From: Erpobdella octoculata
Taxonomy: Eukaryota > Annelida > Clitellata > Hirudinida > Erpobdellidae
Direction: 5' to 3'
NCBI GenBank assembly: GCA_963978895.1
Contig: OZ022246.1
Coordinates: forward strand, 18,533,049 to 18,597,048
DNA: 64,000 nt
Within the stretch, counting starts at the first letter, position 1, and every line of letters starts with the position of its first letter. The notes beneath the pieces are model-generated. The model was not told where the DNA came from. It was given only the letters and a program-made list of their open reading frames with translations, and ran no database searches. The position numbers and the translations under genes are program-made. This document shows, in pieces, positions 10,691-22,680 of this stretch.

Positions 10691-11514
10691 TATCGTCGAC
10701 ATATCTAGCGTATAATAATGGTTTGGGATTGAAATTTAACAGAACAGTTGTCTCTAAATTTCCCATATAAAAATTGGCGAATGTAGGTCCGAGTAGAGAC
10801 CCCATGGCGACACCGTCGACTTGGAGGTATAAATTATTATTAGGATGTCGAAATGGCGATTCTGAAGTACAGATAGTCAAAATTTGTTTCAAAAGCTCTT
10901 CAGGAATTCTTGGAGGAGGCAACGTTGAATGATTATACACGTAACGGCAGATAATTGAAATTGTCTCTTGAACAGGTACATTAGTAAATAAACTTTCAAC
11001 ATCTAAAGATGCACAAATTCCTTTATTCTTGCAACCGTGAACCAAGTCAACAAAATCCAGAGACGATTTTAGACTATATTGATTAGGACAAAATGGAAAA
11101 ATTATCTTGTTGATATATCTAGCTAAATGATATGTAGGAGTAGGGCATTGAGAGATTATTGGACGTAAAGGATTACCAGCTTTGTGAGTTTTCACCATAC
11201 CGTATAAGTAACCAGGTGCAAAATCTCCTATTAAAATAGACATTTTATCTTCGTCGAGACAATTATTTAATTTTCGAATTAAAACATTAACTCTTTGTTT
11301 AATTGCAAAAGTTGGATCTTTTGTAATTTTCAGAAATTTATTTGTATCAGCAACTAGTTCATTTAGTTTCATCAGATATTCAGAGTTGTTCATAATAACA
11401 TAGCTTTGAATTTTATCAGCCTTGAGATTTACTATATTAGGATTAGATCGTTGTGATTTAGCCGCGTGTCTGAGATGAGTTGGAATACTAGAATGAAATG
11501 GACGATACCTGTTA
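10691..11514 (-). pseudogene. Penelope-like reverse transcriptase domain (split ORF, middle block)
   Basis: The frame is open upstream of the Met at 11393 and reads NPNIVNLKADKIQSYVIMNN, the NLKADK/VIMN block of Penelope-type RTs. It continues with YGMVKTHKAGNPLRPIIS, SPTYHLA-like TPTYHLARYINK, SLDVESLFTNVPV, QVDGVAMGSLLGPTFANFYM and LLYARYVDDIF. All are signature motifs of the family, including the catalytic DD. The block starts at the target duplication of the THAP transposon and ends where the CR1 LINE begins. Residues after YVDDIF belong to inserted sequence. Confidence 0.9.
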
Positions 11515-11521
11515 ATTTGTC
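11515..11521. repeat. target-site duplication, left copy
   Basis: ATTTGTC, repeated at 14423-14429 on the far side of the THAP element. Removing one copy restores a continuous Penelope frame. Confidence 0.85.
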
Positions 11522-12183
11522 CATGGACGTCTATATAATAGTATCTGGACAGTTAGCCAATAATAGCCTTGTACCCAGTTGGTCCCATGACTGCGCAATG
11601 CTTCATATACGCATTATAAGTTTGATTTATAGCTAAATCATGTGGAGTGAAAAACACAACGCTGTTTTGAGATAAAACAAATATATTTTACTTAATCAAA
11701 ATCCATAAAAAGTAAAAATCATAAAAAAATAAAGAAAAAGTAAACTTAAGAATTTTAAATTATAACAATTATAGTTATTTATTAGTAGTAAAGTCAAAGT
11801 TATTAGAAAATTTTCAATATTTTAACATTGTGATAATTAAAACAGTAAAAATTGTATGTTTTCAGTTCTGAGTTGAGATTCAAAGGTGTGCAATCAATTA
11901 TTTTGCAGAAAAGTACTCTGTGACTCGATGACAATGACGACAGAAATAATTTTGCCAGTTCTGGTGATGCCTTGATTTCTTTAAAAACTTTCCAGCAATG
12001 TACGCATAAAATGAAAGCGTACTCTGATGGTCGTGTCAAATCTTCCTGCTGCTGCTATCAAGGATCTGTTTTACAGAAATTAAATAGCAAGCACCAAATT
12101 ATCGAGCCCATACATTTCATCAAGACATTTGATGATCTTTTTCAAAATGCTGGTCAATGGAATAGTTACCTAACTCGATTATC

Positions 12184-14045
12184 TTAAAGTGTTATAAGCT
12201 GCTGGACTTTCTGCATGAATCGTATATATGACATGATTGTGAGCCCTGGTGAGTAATGACAATGAAACTTGCTTTTTGTAAGCAGTTTGGCTTGTTCTGA
12301 AACAAATTCAAGTTTGCGTTGTTTTTCACTTTCTGGACTGCATTCTGTTAAGATGTTTATTCTTTCTTTTAAAATGCTAACAGCCATTTTTGTGAATGAC
12401 GGACAGGTTTTTAAATTTTCTGACCAAGTCTTCATTCGAGCTGCCAAATTAATAAGCTGAGACGTTGTCGTAACTAATCCGTTTGTTAACAAATCTTTGA
12501 ATGTGTTGGCTGGAACATTTACATTAACCACACTGACAACCGTTGACAGATTTTCTGCCACCGACTGTGAATGACGGACAGGTTTTTAAATTTTCTGACC
12601 AAGTCTTCATTCGAGCTGCCAAATTAATAAGCTGAGACGTTGTCGTAACTAATCCGTTTGTTAACAAATCTTTGAATGTGTTGGCTGGAACATTTACATT
12701 AACCACACTGACAACCGTTGACAGATTTTCTGCCACCGACTGTGAATGACGGACAGGTTTTTAAATTTTCTGACCAAGTCTTCATTCGAGCTGCCAAATT
12801 AATAAGCTGAGACGTTGTCGTAACTAATCCGTTTGTTAACAAATCTTTGAATGTGTTGGCTGGAACATTTACATTAACCACACTGACAACCGTTGACAGA
12901 TTTTCTGCCACCGACTGTGAATGACGGACAGGTTTTTAAATTTTCTGACCAAGTCTTCATTCGAGCTGCCAAATTAATAAGCTGAGACGTTGTCGTAACT
13001 AATCCGTTTGTTAACAAATCTTTGAATGTGTTGGCTGGAACATTTACATTAACCACACTGACAACCGTTGACAGATTTTCTGCCACCGACTGTGAATGAC
13101 GGACAGGTTTTTAAATTTTCTGACCAAGTCTTCATTCGAGCTGCCAAATTAATAAGCTGAGACGTTGTCGTAACTAATCCGTTTGTTAACAAATCTTTGA
13201 ATGTGTTGGCTGGAACATTTACATTAACCACACTGACAACCGTTGACAGATTTTCTGCCACCGACTGTGAATGACGGACAGGTTTTTAAATTTTCTGACC
13301 AAGTCTTCATTCGAGCTGCCAAATTAATAAGCTGAGACGTTGTCGTAACTAATCCGTTTGTTAACAAATCTTTGAATGTGTTGGCTGGAACATTTACATT
13401 AACCACACTGACAACCGTTGACAGATTTTCTGCCACCGAGATGCAAACAGCCACTTTAACTTTACCAGCTTCTACTTTAAAACAATAAATTAACAAAATG
13501 CCATCAATTGTGGTAATAGTAAAGTTTGTTGGCAAAGTCATTTCATTCTTCTACCGTTCTGCCAAAACGTTAGGTGTTTGATTTGCTAAACAATCACTTT
13601 TGAAAAAATTCTTCTCCATCTCAACATTTCTTTTTATTTCGTACTCGTAGCGAATTGAAACTGTAGCACAAACAGTAGATCTTGACGGTACTCTACAAGT
13701 TGAGCAGTATTTTGGACCACCAGGAAAAATACTAGGTACTGCACCTTTTTTCAGTCGACGTTGAAAAAGCTGTCCGGACTCTAATTTTAGTTTTTTCCTT
13801 CTTTGATGCTGATTTGTATCGACACAGCTGGATTCAAAGTCTACTTCATTGAAAAAATTGAGCAAATTTTTGAACTGGCAGTTGGTTTCCAGTCTTTTCG
13901 AGGATTTGCTTTAATTATATTTCTGTAGAAGTATATTGTCATTTATAGGAACGCTATGAATTGTTGGTTTATTTTCGCCCGCCGATAGTCCCGGAACACT
14001 TTTGTAGTTGGTTTTGCAACGATATGCCTGGCCCTTGTGTGGCAT
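12184..14045 (-). pseudogene. THAP-type transposase, broken by stops and tandem repeats
   Basis: One frame from the ATG at 14045 runs through a stop at 13911-13913 and a stop at 13551-13553 into the tandem array. The N-terminus has RCKTNYKSVPG, an IHSVP block, CQFKNLLNFFNEVDF (the Cys and adjacent F/DF pattern of a degenerate THAP C2CH finger) and RRLKKGAVPSIFP, the AVPTIF-like end of a THAP domain. The following ~150 residues (SVAENLSTVV, LINLAARMKTWSENLKTCPSF) I do not recognise. The original C-terminal continuation survives at 12184-12400. THAP domains bind the transposon ends; no catalytic triad can be placed. The second finger Cys/His pair is not clear. Confidence 0.7.
12392..13441. repeat. 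175-bp tandem array, six copies
   Basis: GTGAATGACGGACAGG recurs every 175 bp at 12392, 12567, 12742, 12917, 13092 and 13267. Copies appear identical by eye. The unit is transposase coding sequence. Because 175 is not a multiple of three, every added copy shifts the frame, so each gives a repeated 70-residue dead-end ORF. Identity implies recent expansion or gene conversion, or possibly an assembly effect. Confidence 0.95.
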
Positions 14046-14422
14046 TTTTAGCAATAAAAACTTTTATAATACAGAAATAAATCCAATTGTTCAAAATAGT
14101 AGCAATCCCAACTGTTTCCAAACGTCAATCAAGTCAAACTTACGATAGCGTAAAGCTAAAAATAGCTATATTTAAATAAACAAGTGTTGAGCGCAGTCAC
14201 TAAACTAAAGCGTAATTTCAACAATAAATATTATTATATTTCAATGTTATAAACATTTTCAATGTTAAAAGTAACCAGTACAGGCTTTATAACTATAAAT
14301 CCAAACGCAGACCGAACAACTCGAATACGAACAGCTAAATAGATATGGGACCAACTGGGTACAACACAACAGCTCAAAATGATTTGGCTCATTGTCCAGT
14401 TGCTATTATATAGACGTCCATG

Positions 14423-14429
14423 ATTTGTC
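14423..14429. repeat. target-site duplication, right copy
   Basis: ATTTGTC, partner of 11515-11521. Confidence 0.85.
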
Positions 14430-14572
14430 TCTCGCGTAGCAACTCGATTCGTAAAGAATCATCAAACATAATCAGTCCAACTTCTCGCAATGAATTGAGT
14501 TTTTCAAAGAGAATTTCCAGCTCTGTTTTTTTGTTTGTTTGATCGTACTTTTTGCAGATATGAATTGTTCGT
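14430..14572 (-). pseudogene. Penelope-like protein, N-terminal block
   Basis: On the minus strand the frame reads TIHICKKYDQTNKKTELE, then ILFEKLNSLREVGLIMFDD and LLRERQ, and joins in frame to INRYRPFHSSIP across the THAP element. An in-frame TGA lies just upstream, inside the inverted terminal repeat, so the real start is lost or lies within this block without an ATG that I can identify with confidence. The charged helical character fits the region before the RT in Penelope proteins. Confidence 0.7.
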
Positions 14573-15143
14573 ACTCATCCAGTTCTTTCCTCCATTTACT
14601 TTCAAACGAGAACATCACTGTTCGACGAAAGCGGAGATATTCTTGATTTTATTTATTTAAATATCTTATGTAATTTCGACTTAATTTAATCATTTATTAT
14701 CATAATACTGGCTTTTATTATTATTATTATTACTGCTACTATTATTTTATCCTTTAATTAAACGTTTTTAATTATACTTATTTTATCCTCATAACTCCAG
14801 TTTATTTTATGTACGTTAATTTAATTACAGTGTCTAAATTTGATTATTTTTATTAATATCCTTCTATTAAGATAATTTCTTAAGGATATTAGTTTATTTG
14901 TATATTTAGTTCTTACATGTTTTCTTATCTTTTGCCTCCTTTTACGCGATTGTATTTACAGACTCTGAAGATGGCGAAAGCCGAAACGGCCCGTAAGTCT
15001 GAAATAAAGAAGGTTTTAAATGTTAATACTTTTCTTAATACGTGTTGCAGTAAACAAAAAACGTTGTTCCGAAATATTGAGAAAGTATCTATAAAACTCA
15101 TAGCGGCTAAATGGAGACTTATTTTTAATCGAGCTTGTCTTAA
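14566..15143 (+). repeat. terminal repeat of Penelope element (inverted 5' copy)
   Basis: Inverted counterpart of 4025-4625; near-identical by eye, with isolated substitutions and small indels. It places a 3'-end copy head-to-head with the element start, an arrangement known in Penelope-like elements. Confidence 0.85.
14959..15001 (+). ncRNA. hammerhead ribozyme, second copy
   Basis: CAGACT (14959-14964) pairs with AGTCTG (14996-15001). Between them are the core CTGAAGA (14965-14971), stem II GGC-GAAA-GCC, GAAAC (14983-14987), and a short stem III closing with GT before A14995, the predicted cleavage site. It differs from the 4191-4232 copy by one extra C in the stem III loop, so the core is conserved between the two repeats. 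Confidence 0.82.
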
Positions 15144-15144
15144 A

Positions 15145-15812
<668 letters not shown>

Positions 15813-16039
15813 TTTAACTATTTAGCTATTTAGTTACATACATGGAGTGTCAAATAACTTAGTCGGCAACTTTGTCAATCTTTATCCACCGGAAAAACCC
15901 ATAACGGCCAACAACTATAAAATAAACAACATCGAAAACAAAGCGCGTCTACATATTTGCATAATTTATGTGACTTTTTTAATTCAAAATTATCCAATCA
16001 GGTGGCATTATTTATCTTCCTGTCTTATACCGTCGGACA

Positions 16040-16161
16040 TTGGCGAAAATGCGACCGGGAACGGGAAAGCGACCGGAAGCGGGGAAGGAAAACGGAGCAA
16101 GAGAGAAAACCGATAAAAAAAACCTCTGAAATCCCCGTGTAACGTCGGGTAACACCGCTAG
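16040..16161 (+). mobile_element. short Helitron, 3' end (family copy 1)
   Basis: Repeated GGGAACGGGAAAGCGACCGG-type units, AACCTCTGAAATCCCCGTG, then a short hairpin region and the terminal CTAG followed by T. It shares all of these with the complete copy at 54881-55175. The 5' limit is not clear. Confidence 0.65.
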
Positions 16162-16169
16162 TATATATA

Positions 16170-17132
16170 TAGATAAACATTGTTAATTTTTTAATATATC
16201 TCTCAATATCTTTTTAATATATGTCCAAACCGGTCTGTCCACACTGAATGGTGAGCTAACCGTATCAGATATAAATATAAAATTTAATTGATTGTATGAA
16301 AATTAGTCCGCTTATATTTTATCACTGGTATTTTTATTTAAAATAATTAATCCTGGAAAAATGAGCTATAATTAAGAATGTAAAATATAATAACAAAAAT
16401 ATTTTTTCATTAAAAATTGTATTATATTACAATTTTTCGGATTTCAGAGTGGAAAACAACCTGAGATTTTTTAAAAATCTCAAAAGACCTAGTCTTCTTT
16501 AAAGTCTAGTTATTTCCTGAGGCAAGTGATGTTTTTCAAAAAGATTTTATGCGCTAAAAAAAGAAAGATGAGTAGTTTTTTACTCAGCTCGGGAGACAGA
16601 ATGTTTGAGTAGGCGGGTGAAAATGTTTTCTTTCATCTATACACCTTGTTCTGTTCACACGTCAAAGCGTCAATTTTTTTATCAAACTAAAAAAATTAAA
16701 AAAAATAACTTGAAATTTTCTTTCTATAAAATTTTGCATTTGGTTTCTACATTTAAATTTTATAGAATATACATGAGAGGTATTTGTGGATTTTAAGCAA
16801 TCAGTGGCGTATTTAGAGGTGAACCCTTAGTTCCACCCTTGGAACCCCTGAACACTTTTATAGTTCTTTTGAGCCGGAGTACATTCAGGTAATTCATGAT
16901 CGCATTGTCAAAGCCAATTGGCTGGTTTGGCTTGCTTGTGACGTGTGTTGTGATACACAGAAATCATGAATATGTCATCTGGGAGATAGAAGGTTTGCGG
17001 TTGGTTACAATTGAATGATTTAGAAATAAACTAAACAAACATTTGTTTATGGCCTAGGAATTTGTTGACCAACACCAAAATTTTATTATTAGCATTTGTA
17101 TTATGTTTGATTGTTTTAAGCTTTTTGCTCAT
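16170..17132. other. no gene seen
   Basis: AT-rich sequence without a supported ORF, RNA gene or clear repeat structure. Confidence 0.6.
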
Positions 17133-17140
17133 GTCTCAAC

Positions 17141-17843
17141 TAGAGAGTGACACGGTAATACCGTGGTTACGGGAACAAATTTCACCATTACCGCGCGGTG
17201 ACGGGGAAAAAATGGGGGAAAAATTTGCGGTAATGGGGAAAATGTTGACGGTAATTCCGCGGGAACGGTAATGAAGTTTTAAACTAATTTTTAAAAATTC
17301 AAAAAAATATTTTTAATTTTTTTTTGTACTTTGTTTTATCGTCTTTGTACTTTGTTTAGCTAATTCTACCGGACTATCTTTCTTTTTGTATTTCATTTCG
17401 GTTGAATGTCCTGGTCTTGAATCGGTTTAATTTCAATAGTACATTTTCGCTTGTAGTTTTAAATAACATGGAAATGGGAAAATGCGACATCGAAAAATTA
17501 ATTTCAATTAAAAGTGAACGCTTGCGATTCGACAAATGTCAAGGCACCCATGGATTGAAGAACTAATATTTTCTACTTTCTTATTTCATTTAAAACATAA
17601 CTATCTTTTTGCAAATTTTTTTTAATAATTAACTTCAAAATAAACTTGCATAAAAATTTAAAATGCGGGGACAATGAGGGTTTGGGAATGATAGCTGCGG
17701 GGATGGGTAGGGGATTGGGAAAGATATTGAGGGGATGGGGTGGGGATGGGGACATGGGGCGAGGGGACAGTGAGGGGACGGGAAGAGAGTTTTCTTTGCG
17801 GGGTGGGGATGGGGAAGAAATGTTGTCCCCGTGTCACTCTGTA
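17141..17843. mobile_element. non-autonomous hAT-like element, 703 bp
   Basis: Ends TAGAGAGTGACACGG and (reverse complement) TACAGAGTGACACGG differ at one of 15 bases. They are flanked by an exact 8-bp duplication GTCTCAAC (17133-17140 and 17844-17851), the size made by hAT transposases. The inside is GGGGATGGGG-rich near the right end and carries GGTAAT/CCG units near the left; no transposase is present. Confidence 0.85.
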
Positions 17844-17851
17844 GTCTCAAC

Positions 17852-18549
17852 GTGTATCAAACCATGGATATCATCTAGATATCCATGATCAAACAAACCA
17901 TTGAAATTTTGCAAGTGCTAATTTAGCAAACAGTTTTTTCAGTCAGATTTTGCGGAAGTCATCGGATCCGTCGGAAAAGTTCTGATCAAGGTTATCAAAG
18001 ATAATCATGTTGCAGAAAAAGTTTTCGGCAGTTTCGAGTTTGGTGGCAGTAGCTTGAATGAGGTCTGTGATGATGACATCTGTGATGCGGCGTCTGGGCA
18101 GGGTGTTTCACAATTTTTGCATGACAGATTTATTGGGTGGTCATGAGTTCCAAGAGATTAGGGCTGGGTTGGTCTTGGAGAAAAATTATTTTGGAAGATA
18201 TGGAGCGGAGGTGATGTCTGGTGATCGGAGCGCCCATATAAGTGATGCTGCCACGGATGAGTCGGCTAAGTAGGTTGCTACCACAGATGTGGTGGGACAG
18301 GTAGAAAAGATTTGTTTGGGATGCTGTTGACAGATGCGGAGGTGTAGGTATTGAAATGACTGTTTAATTTGAAGAATTTGAAGATGCTTCTTCGAATGCC
18401 AGTAGGGCTAAGGCTCAGAGCAGCATGGCTAAAAATTTTGTGTTTTGGTGGAGGCTCGCAGGAGTGGAGGTGGAGCTTGGGAGGGCTGGGCAGTTCTGCA
18501 TTGACGATAATCCTGTGTTTGGGGGTTTGAACAAGTAAAGACAACAAAA
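17852..18549. other. unassigned, less AT-rich stretch
   Basis: About 18040-18540 has more G+C than its surroundings. On the minus strand it gives broken protein-like readings (such as RIIVNAELPSPPKLHLHSC) with several stops. It may be an old coding or LINE remnant, but I recognise no family. Confidence 0.3.
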
Positions 18550-19018
18550 AAATTTTTTTAATGCTTTTATTTGCCTCTTTATCTGAGTCACGAACTATAA
18601 TTTTTGAATCTAAAATAACCGTTACGCTCAATCTTGTACATTGTTTATTTCTTTCATATGAAATCAAAATTCATAAATTTAACTCGATGTATGGATTAGT
18701 TGTTATCTAAAACACTTCATTCATATATTTTTATCGAGAATACAGCTATTCTGAAAGTTTCAAAGCTCTACGTAGATGAATATTAGTCGAATTTGCGTTT
18801 ACCTGTAACGGACAACTTTGATTAATTTCATTTAAGGCCTAATTCTTGTTGGAAACATTCAATTCATGTATTGACATCCAGAATAAAGCTTTCCTGAAAG
18901 TTTTAGAGCTCTAGGTGGCCGAAAATTGGGTGAATTTTTTTTCTAAGATTTGATCACAATAGACAAACAAACAAACAAACATAGAGACGAGTGAAGTTAA
19001 ATAAAAGCATTTAAAATG
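18550..19018. mobile_element. possible miniature inverted-repeat element
   Basis: Starts with AATGCTTTTATTTGCC and ends with the inverse of AAATGCTTTTATTTAACTT, preceded by ACAAACAAACAAACA. Inside, AATACAGCTATTCTGAAAG and AATAAAGCTTTCCTGAAAG mark a ~140-bp internal duplication. Similar ends appear around 20255 and 20550. No target duplication was fixed. Confidence 0.4.
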
Positions 19019-19776
19019 GTAGAATGTCGGAAACTGACTGTGTTATACAGTTGCAAGTTTGGTTGCGTGGAACCGTCGGTGACTTAATGAGGGCCCGCTG
19101 TGATCGACAGTCATGTATGAAGAAATTGAGATGTAACGATTTGGCGTGGTATTCAAGTCCACAAAGCCGAATCGAAAGATCACAGGCTCCAGCGAGACTG
19201 GAAGAGACTGCGTCAAGCAGTCAAAAGAATTAATCATGTTGTTTGTGAATTGGGCCCAAGGCCACGAGTGAAGATGAAGGTATTTTGTGTTCGTGGCTTT
19301 ACCGCATTTGTTTAGAGGGGTCTATGCTGTTCGGGACGAACAGAATTAAGAAGGGTGTAGTGGAATATTTATATTGCTGTTTTTATTAGCAGTAACCGCG
19401 TGTCGACTTCACAAAATCAAGACCTTACTTTAAGCGTAGAAAAAGACATATCAAAGCTTATTTCTTTATTTTTCGATAAACTACAAAACCATATAGTTTA
19501 CAGCTCACAGCGTACTTAAGCGTGTCTGGTCTCACAGATTTAAATGACGAGATAGATCATTCCATAGAGGGACGCGCCCATATATGAAAAACCTAGATAG
19601 GTATAAAGACTTTTCAAAAAAAATATAAGCCGTTATTTCATTTCATGGAGTTCTTGAAAGATTTTTTTTATAGCAGTCGGATGTCACCCTTAAACGTCCA
19701 GCAGACGATAGAGAGAAAGAGACGATTGTAGTTAGGTAGCGTGTAGACAGTTGACGATTATTCGATATCTTGTTGA
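19019..19776. other. no gene seen
   Basis: A short open frame at 19024-19233 has no recognisable domain and no splice context I can support; the remainder is AT-rich and featureless. Confidence 0.5.
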
Positions 19777-19777
19777 T

Positions 19778-20055
19778 TAATACATTCAACATTTGTTAAT
19801 ACATTCAACATTTGTTAATACATTCAACATTTGTTAATACATTCAACATTTGTTAATACATTCAACATTTGTTAATACATTCAACATTTGTTAATACATT
19901 CGACATTTGTTAATACATTCAACATTTGTTAATACATTCAACATTTGTTAATACATTCAACATTTGTTAATACATTCAACATTTGTTAATACATTCAACA
20001 TTTGTTAATACATTCAACATTTGTTAATACATTCAACATTTGTTAATACATTAAT
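19778..20055. repeat. 19-bp minisatellite, about 14-15 copies
   Basis: ACATTCAACATTTGTTAAT repeated head to tail with almost no variation (one unit reads TTCGAC). Confidence 0.97.
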
Positions 20056-20096
20056 ACATTCTAAATAAACTTCCTAACGATTTTTGGTCTTTTATG

Positions 20097-20141
20097 TCGG
20101 CATTACCGTAATTCCCGTTACCATGTCCCTCTCTACTCCTA
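20097..20141 (-). mobile_element. end fragment related to the 17141 hAT-like element
   Basis: On the minus strand TAGAGAGGGACATGGTAACG then GGTAATG resembles the left end of the element at 17141. No partner end was found. Confidence 0.45.
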
Positions 20142-20149
20142 AGTGTCTG

Positions 20150-21410
20150 CAAATAATAAAAAACTATTTAGCCAAAACATTATCTCTGAGTAGGCCCTTG
20201 TAGGGTTTTATGCCATGAAATGAAAACAAGTGATTAAAAAAACAAAGTTTTTTTTAAAAACACACTTTTATATAATCGATTGTGTAGGCCACGTTCTGTT
20301 ACATAAACAACGAGTGTATTAGCATAGACAATAAATAGTTCGACGAAAATATCACAAATAATTATTTAATTAAATTTTGTCCAATCAATCCGAATATTTG
20401 ATAGAATGCATTGTTAATCAGTGCGGAGGTTTGTTTAAATTTTTAAGTCTCTAGCTCATCGGGACGTTAGTTTAAAATTGATTGCAAATTTTGACTACAG
20501 ATCGACAGACAGAAAAGTCAAGTTAAGTAAAAGTGTGTAATAAAAATCATTTAACAGCAGGGTTTTACAGCAGGTGATGGCTGTATGGAACGTCTTTGAA
20601 AGCTGAAGGTGCTTTGCGATGAAACATTCTATTGAGATGATTTTTCAAAATAAACAAAACTGCTAAAAATTATTTTTGTAGCCGTGTGTACAATCTTGCA
20701 GCCCAAAATTATAAAATTAGTAAGGTTTTTCGAGTTTTGCCTAAACTGTTCTAGCTTGTAAGTTAACACATGTAAAAGTCTCGTTTGATCACACTAACAA
20801 AAGCGCCTACCAAGGAACATAAAAATCCCATTCTCTTGAGAAAAAATAGTTTTTGTTATATATGTGATGTGATGTCATAAAACTTTTACGTTTGATTGAA
20901 ACGATCCTAGTATTTAATACTGCAGCTAAAAAATTATTTTCAGCTGAAGGGTCTGCTGACCTAGCACCGCAGCACAATAAAAAATAGAAGTGTTTTGTGT
21001 TGACGTTGCTAAAAATAAATACAGACAAACGGCAAGAGAGAAAGAAAGAGAGAAAAATGAGTAAAAGAAAGAGAGTACAAAAGAGGGTAACCCAGTTGAT
21101 CGGTAAATAAAAAGTTTAATTTCGATTCTTCTTGTTTGGTTGTACTGAATAAAAAAAACTCAAAATATCCTACAGCGGATTGCACAACAGTAATCAAAAT
21201 TAAAAAAATTAACTTTTGAGCCCTTTATCTTATTCCTAGATCCGCTTCTGCTTTCTTGTAACGAAAAAATCTTAGAAAGGGTCGATGGAAACAATCGAAA
21301 GAAATAATTTTATGCACTAAACAAACTCAAAAAATTGGCAGGTAAACCAAACTATGTATAATGGTTGTAAGTTTTACGAAAAACTTGAATTTTCCTGAAC
21401 ATGGCCAAAA
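20150..21410. other. no gene seen
   Basis: AT-rich. A pair of inverted CACACTTTTA motifs at about 20263 and 20540 (with GACAGACAGA nearby) may bound another small inverted-repeat element of the 18550 type; otherwise nothing. Confidence 0.4.
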
Positions 21411-21419
21411 TACCCTATA

Positions 21420-21459
21420 TCTATATATATATACAAATAAATGTTTGTATGTATATATG

Positions 21460-21518
<59 letters not shown>

Positions 21519-21640
21519 TTTATGCATTGCTACACCATTCATCCGATCGTACTGAAATTTATACACAACCTTGAGAGTCAAGGGGAATCAAATATAGAGA
21601 ACAAAAATTTGAAATCCGTCACAAAATGAGCGGAGCGGGA
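21420..21640 (+). mobile_element. short Helitron, 5' part (family copy 2)
   Basis: Starts A|TCTATATATATATACAAA, then a (TA)n tract, then TTTATGCATTGCTACACC, TTGAGAGTCAA and the start of the GAGCGGAGCGGGA unit, the 5'-to-3' order of the 54881 and 36813 copies. It is cut off by (TA)n before the 3' hairpin. Confidence 0.7.
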
Positions 21641-21849
<209 letters not shown>

Positions 21850-22139
21850 TCCGTTCCCGCTCGCGCTCATTTTTTCTTTTCCACTCTTTCATAATTTATT
21901 TTAGACCATAAAACGTAAAATAGATTTGCTAAAAGTTGCTTGAAACCTTCAAACGTTGTTACGTAAACAAAATTTGAATTTTATTACGCAATTACCTTCG
22001 ATTGTCGTACGTAGGAACTTTTGGCCTGGAAAGTTAAGAAGGGGAAAAAGTTAAGAAGGTTTGGACTCCTTCTCCGATCCCCCGGCTCAGGGGGCCAAAA
22101 AACCTTCCAGGCCATTAGTGCCTATACATGATCTATACA

Positions 22140-22316
<177 letters not shown>

Positions 22317-22504
22317 AGAACTCACTAGCTGGGGAACGCTATCACGTAATATCTTTTATTACACGCCTGCTCGCACTAGTTGTATATACAATATTTATAA
22401 TTATATTTTATATAAATATATATAAAATTTTGTTTACTATTGAACGGGCAATAAAAAAACTAAAAAAAATAATAATTAATTACTAATTTTAATTTAACGA
22501 TTTG

Positions 22505-22680
22505 TCACAGTTCAGCTCGGGCGGGCCCCGTCGACAACATGCTAGTCCCGTTTCATAAACCAAAATTCCAAGTCCCGCCCGGCCCGGCCCATTTTACAGG
22601 CCTAAAATCTCTATATACTTGGCAAAAATCTCGGCCCGGCCCCGCTTGACTTCAGGTCCGGCTCGTCTAAACTATTAAAA
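22505..22680. repeat. GC-rich CCCGGCCCGGCCC repeat
   Basis: An island of GGCCCGGCCCATTTTA-type motifs in an AT-rich background. It recurs at 45080-45230. Such sequence is common near hAT-type ends, but no terminal repeats or target duplication were found. Confidence 0.5.

Larger units (their letters stand above)
11522..14422 (-). mobile_element. P/THAP-type DNA transposon (2.9 kb) with ~70-bp inverted ends
   Basis: Both ends begin CATGGACGTCTATATAATAG and share CTGGACA and GTACCCAGTTGGTCCCAT further in, so 11522-11590 and 14347-14422 are imperfect inverted repeats. The flanking 7-bp duplication (8 bp if one substitution is allowed) is close to the 8 bp expected for P-type elements. The minus-strand reading frame inside starts with a THAP-like zinc finger, as in P-type transposases. 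The copy is defective: two in-frame stops, an internal 175-bp tandem amplification and degenerate sequence downstream. Confidence 0.8.

Noticed and set aside
12524..13261. Family of tandem 70-residue genes
   Set aside because: Frame-shifted readings of the 175-bp transposase repeat, not separate genes.
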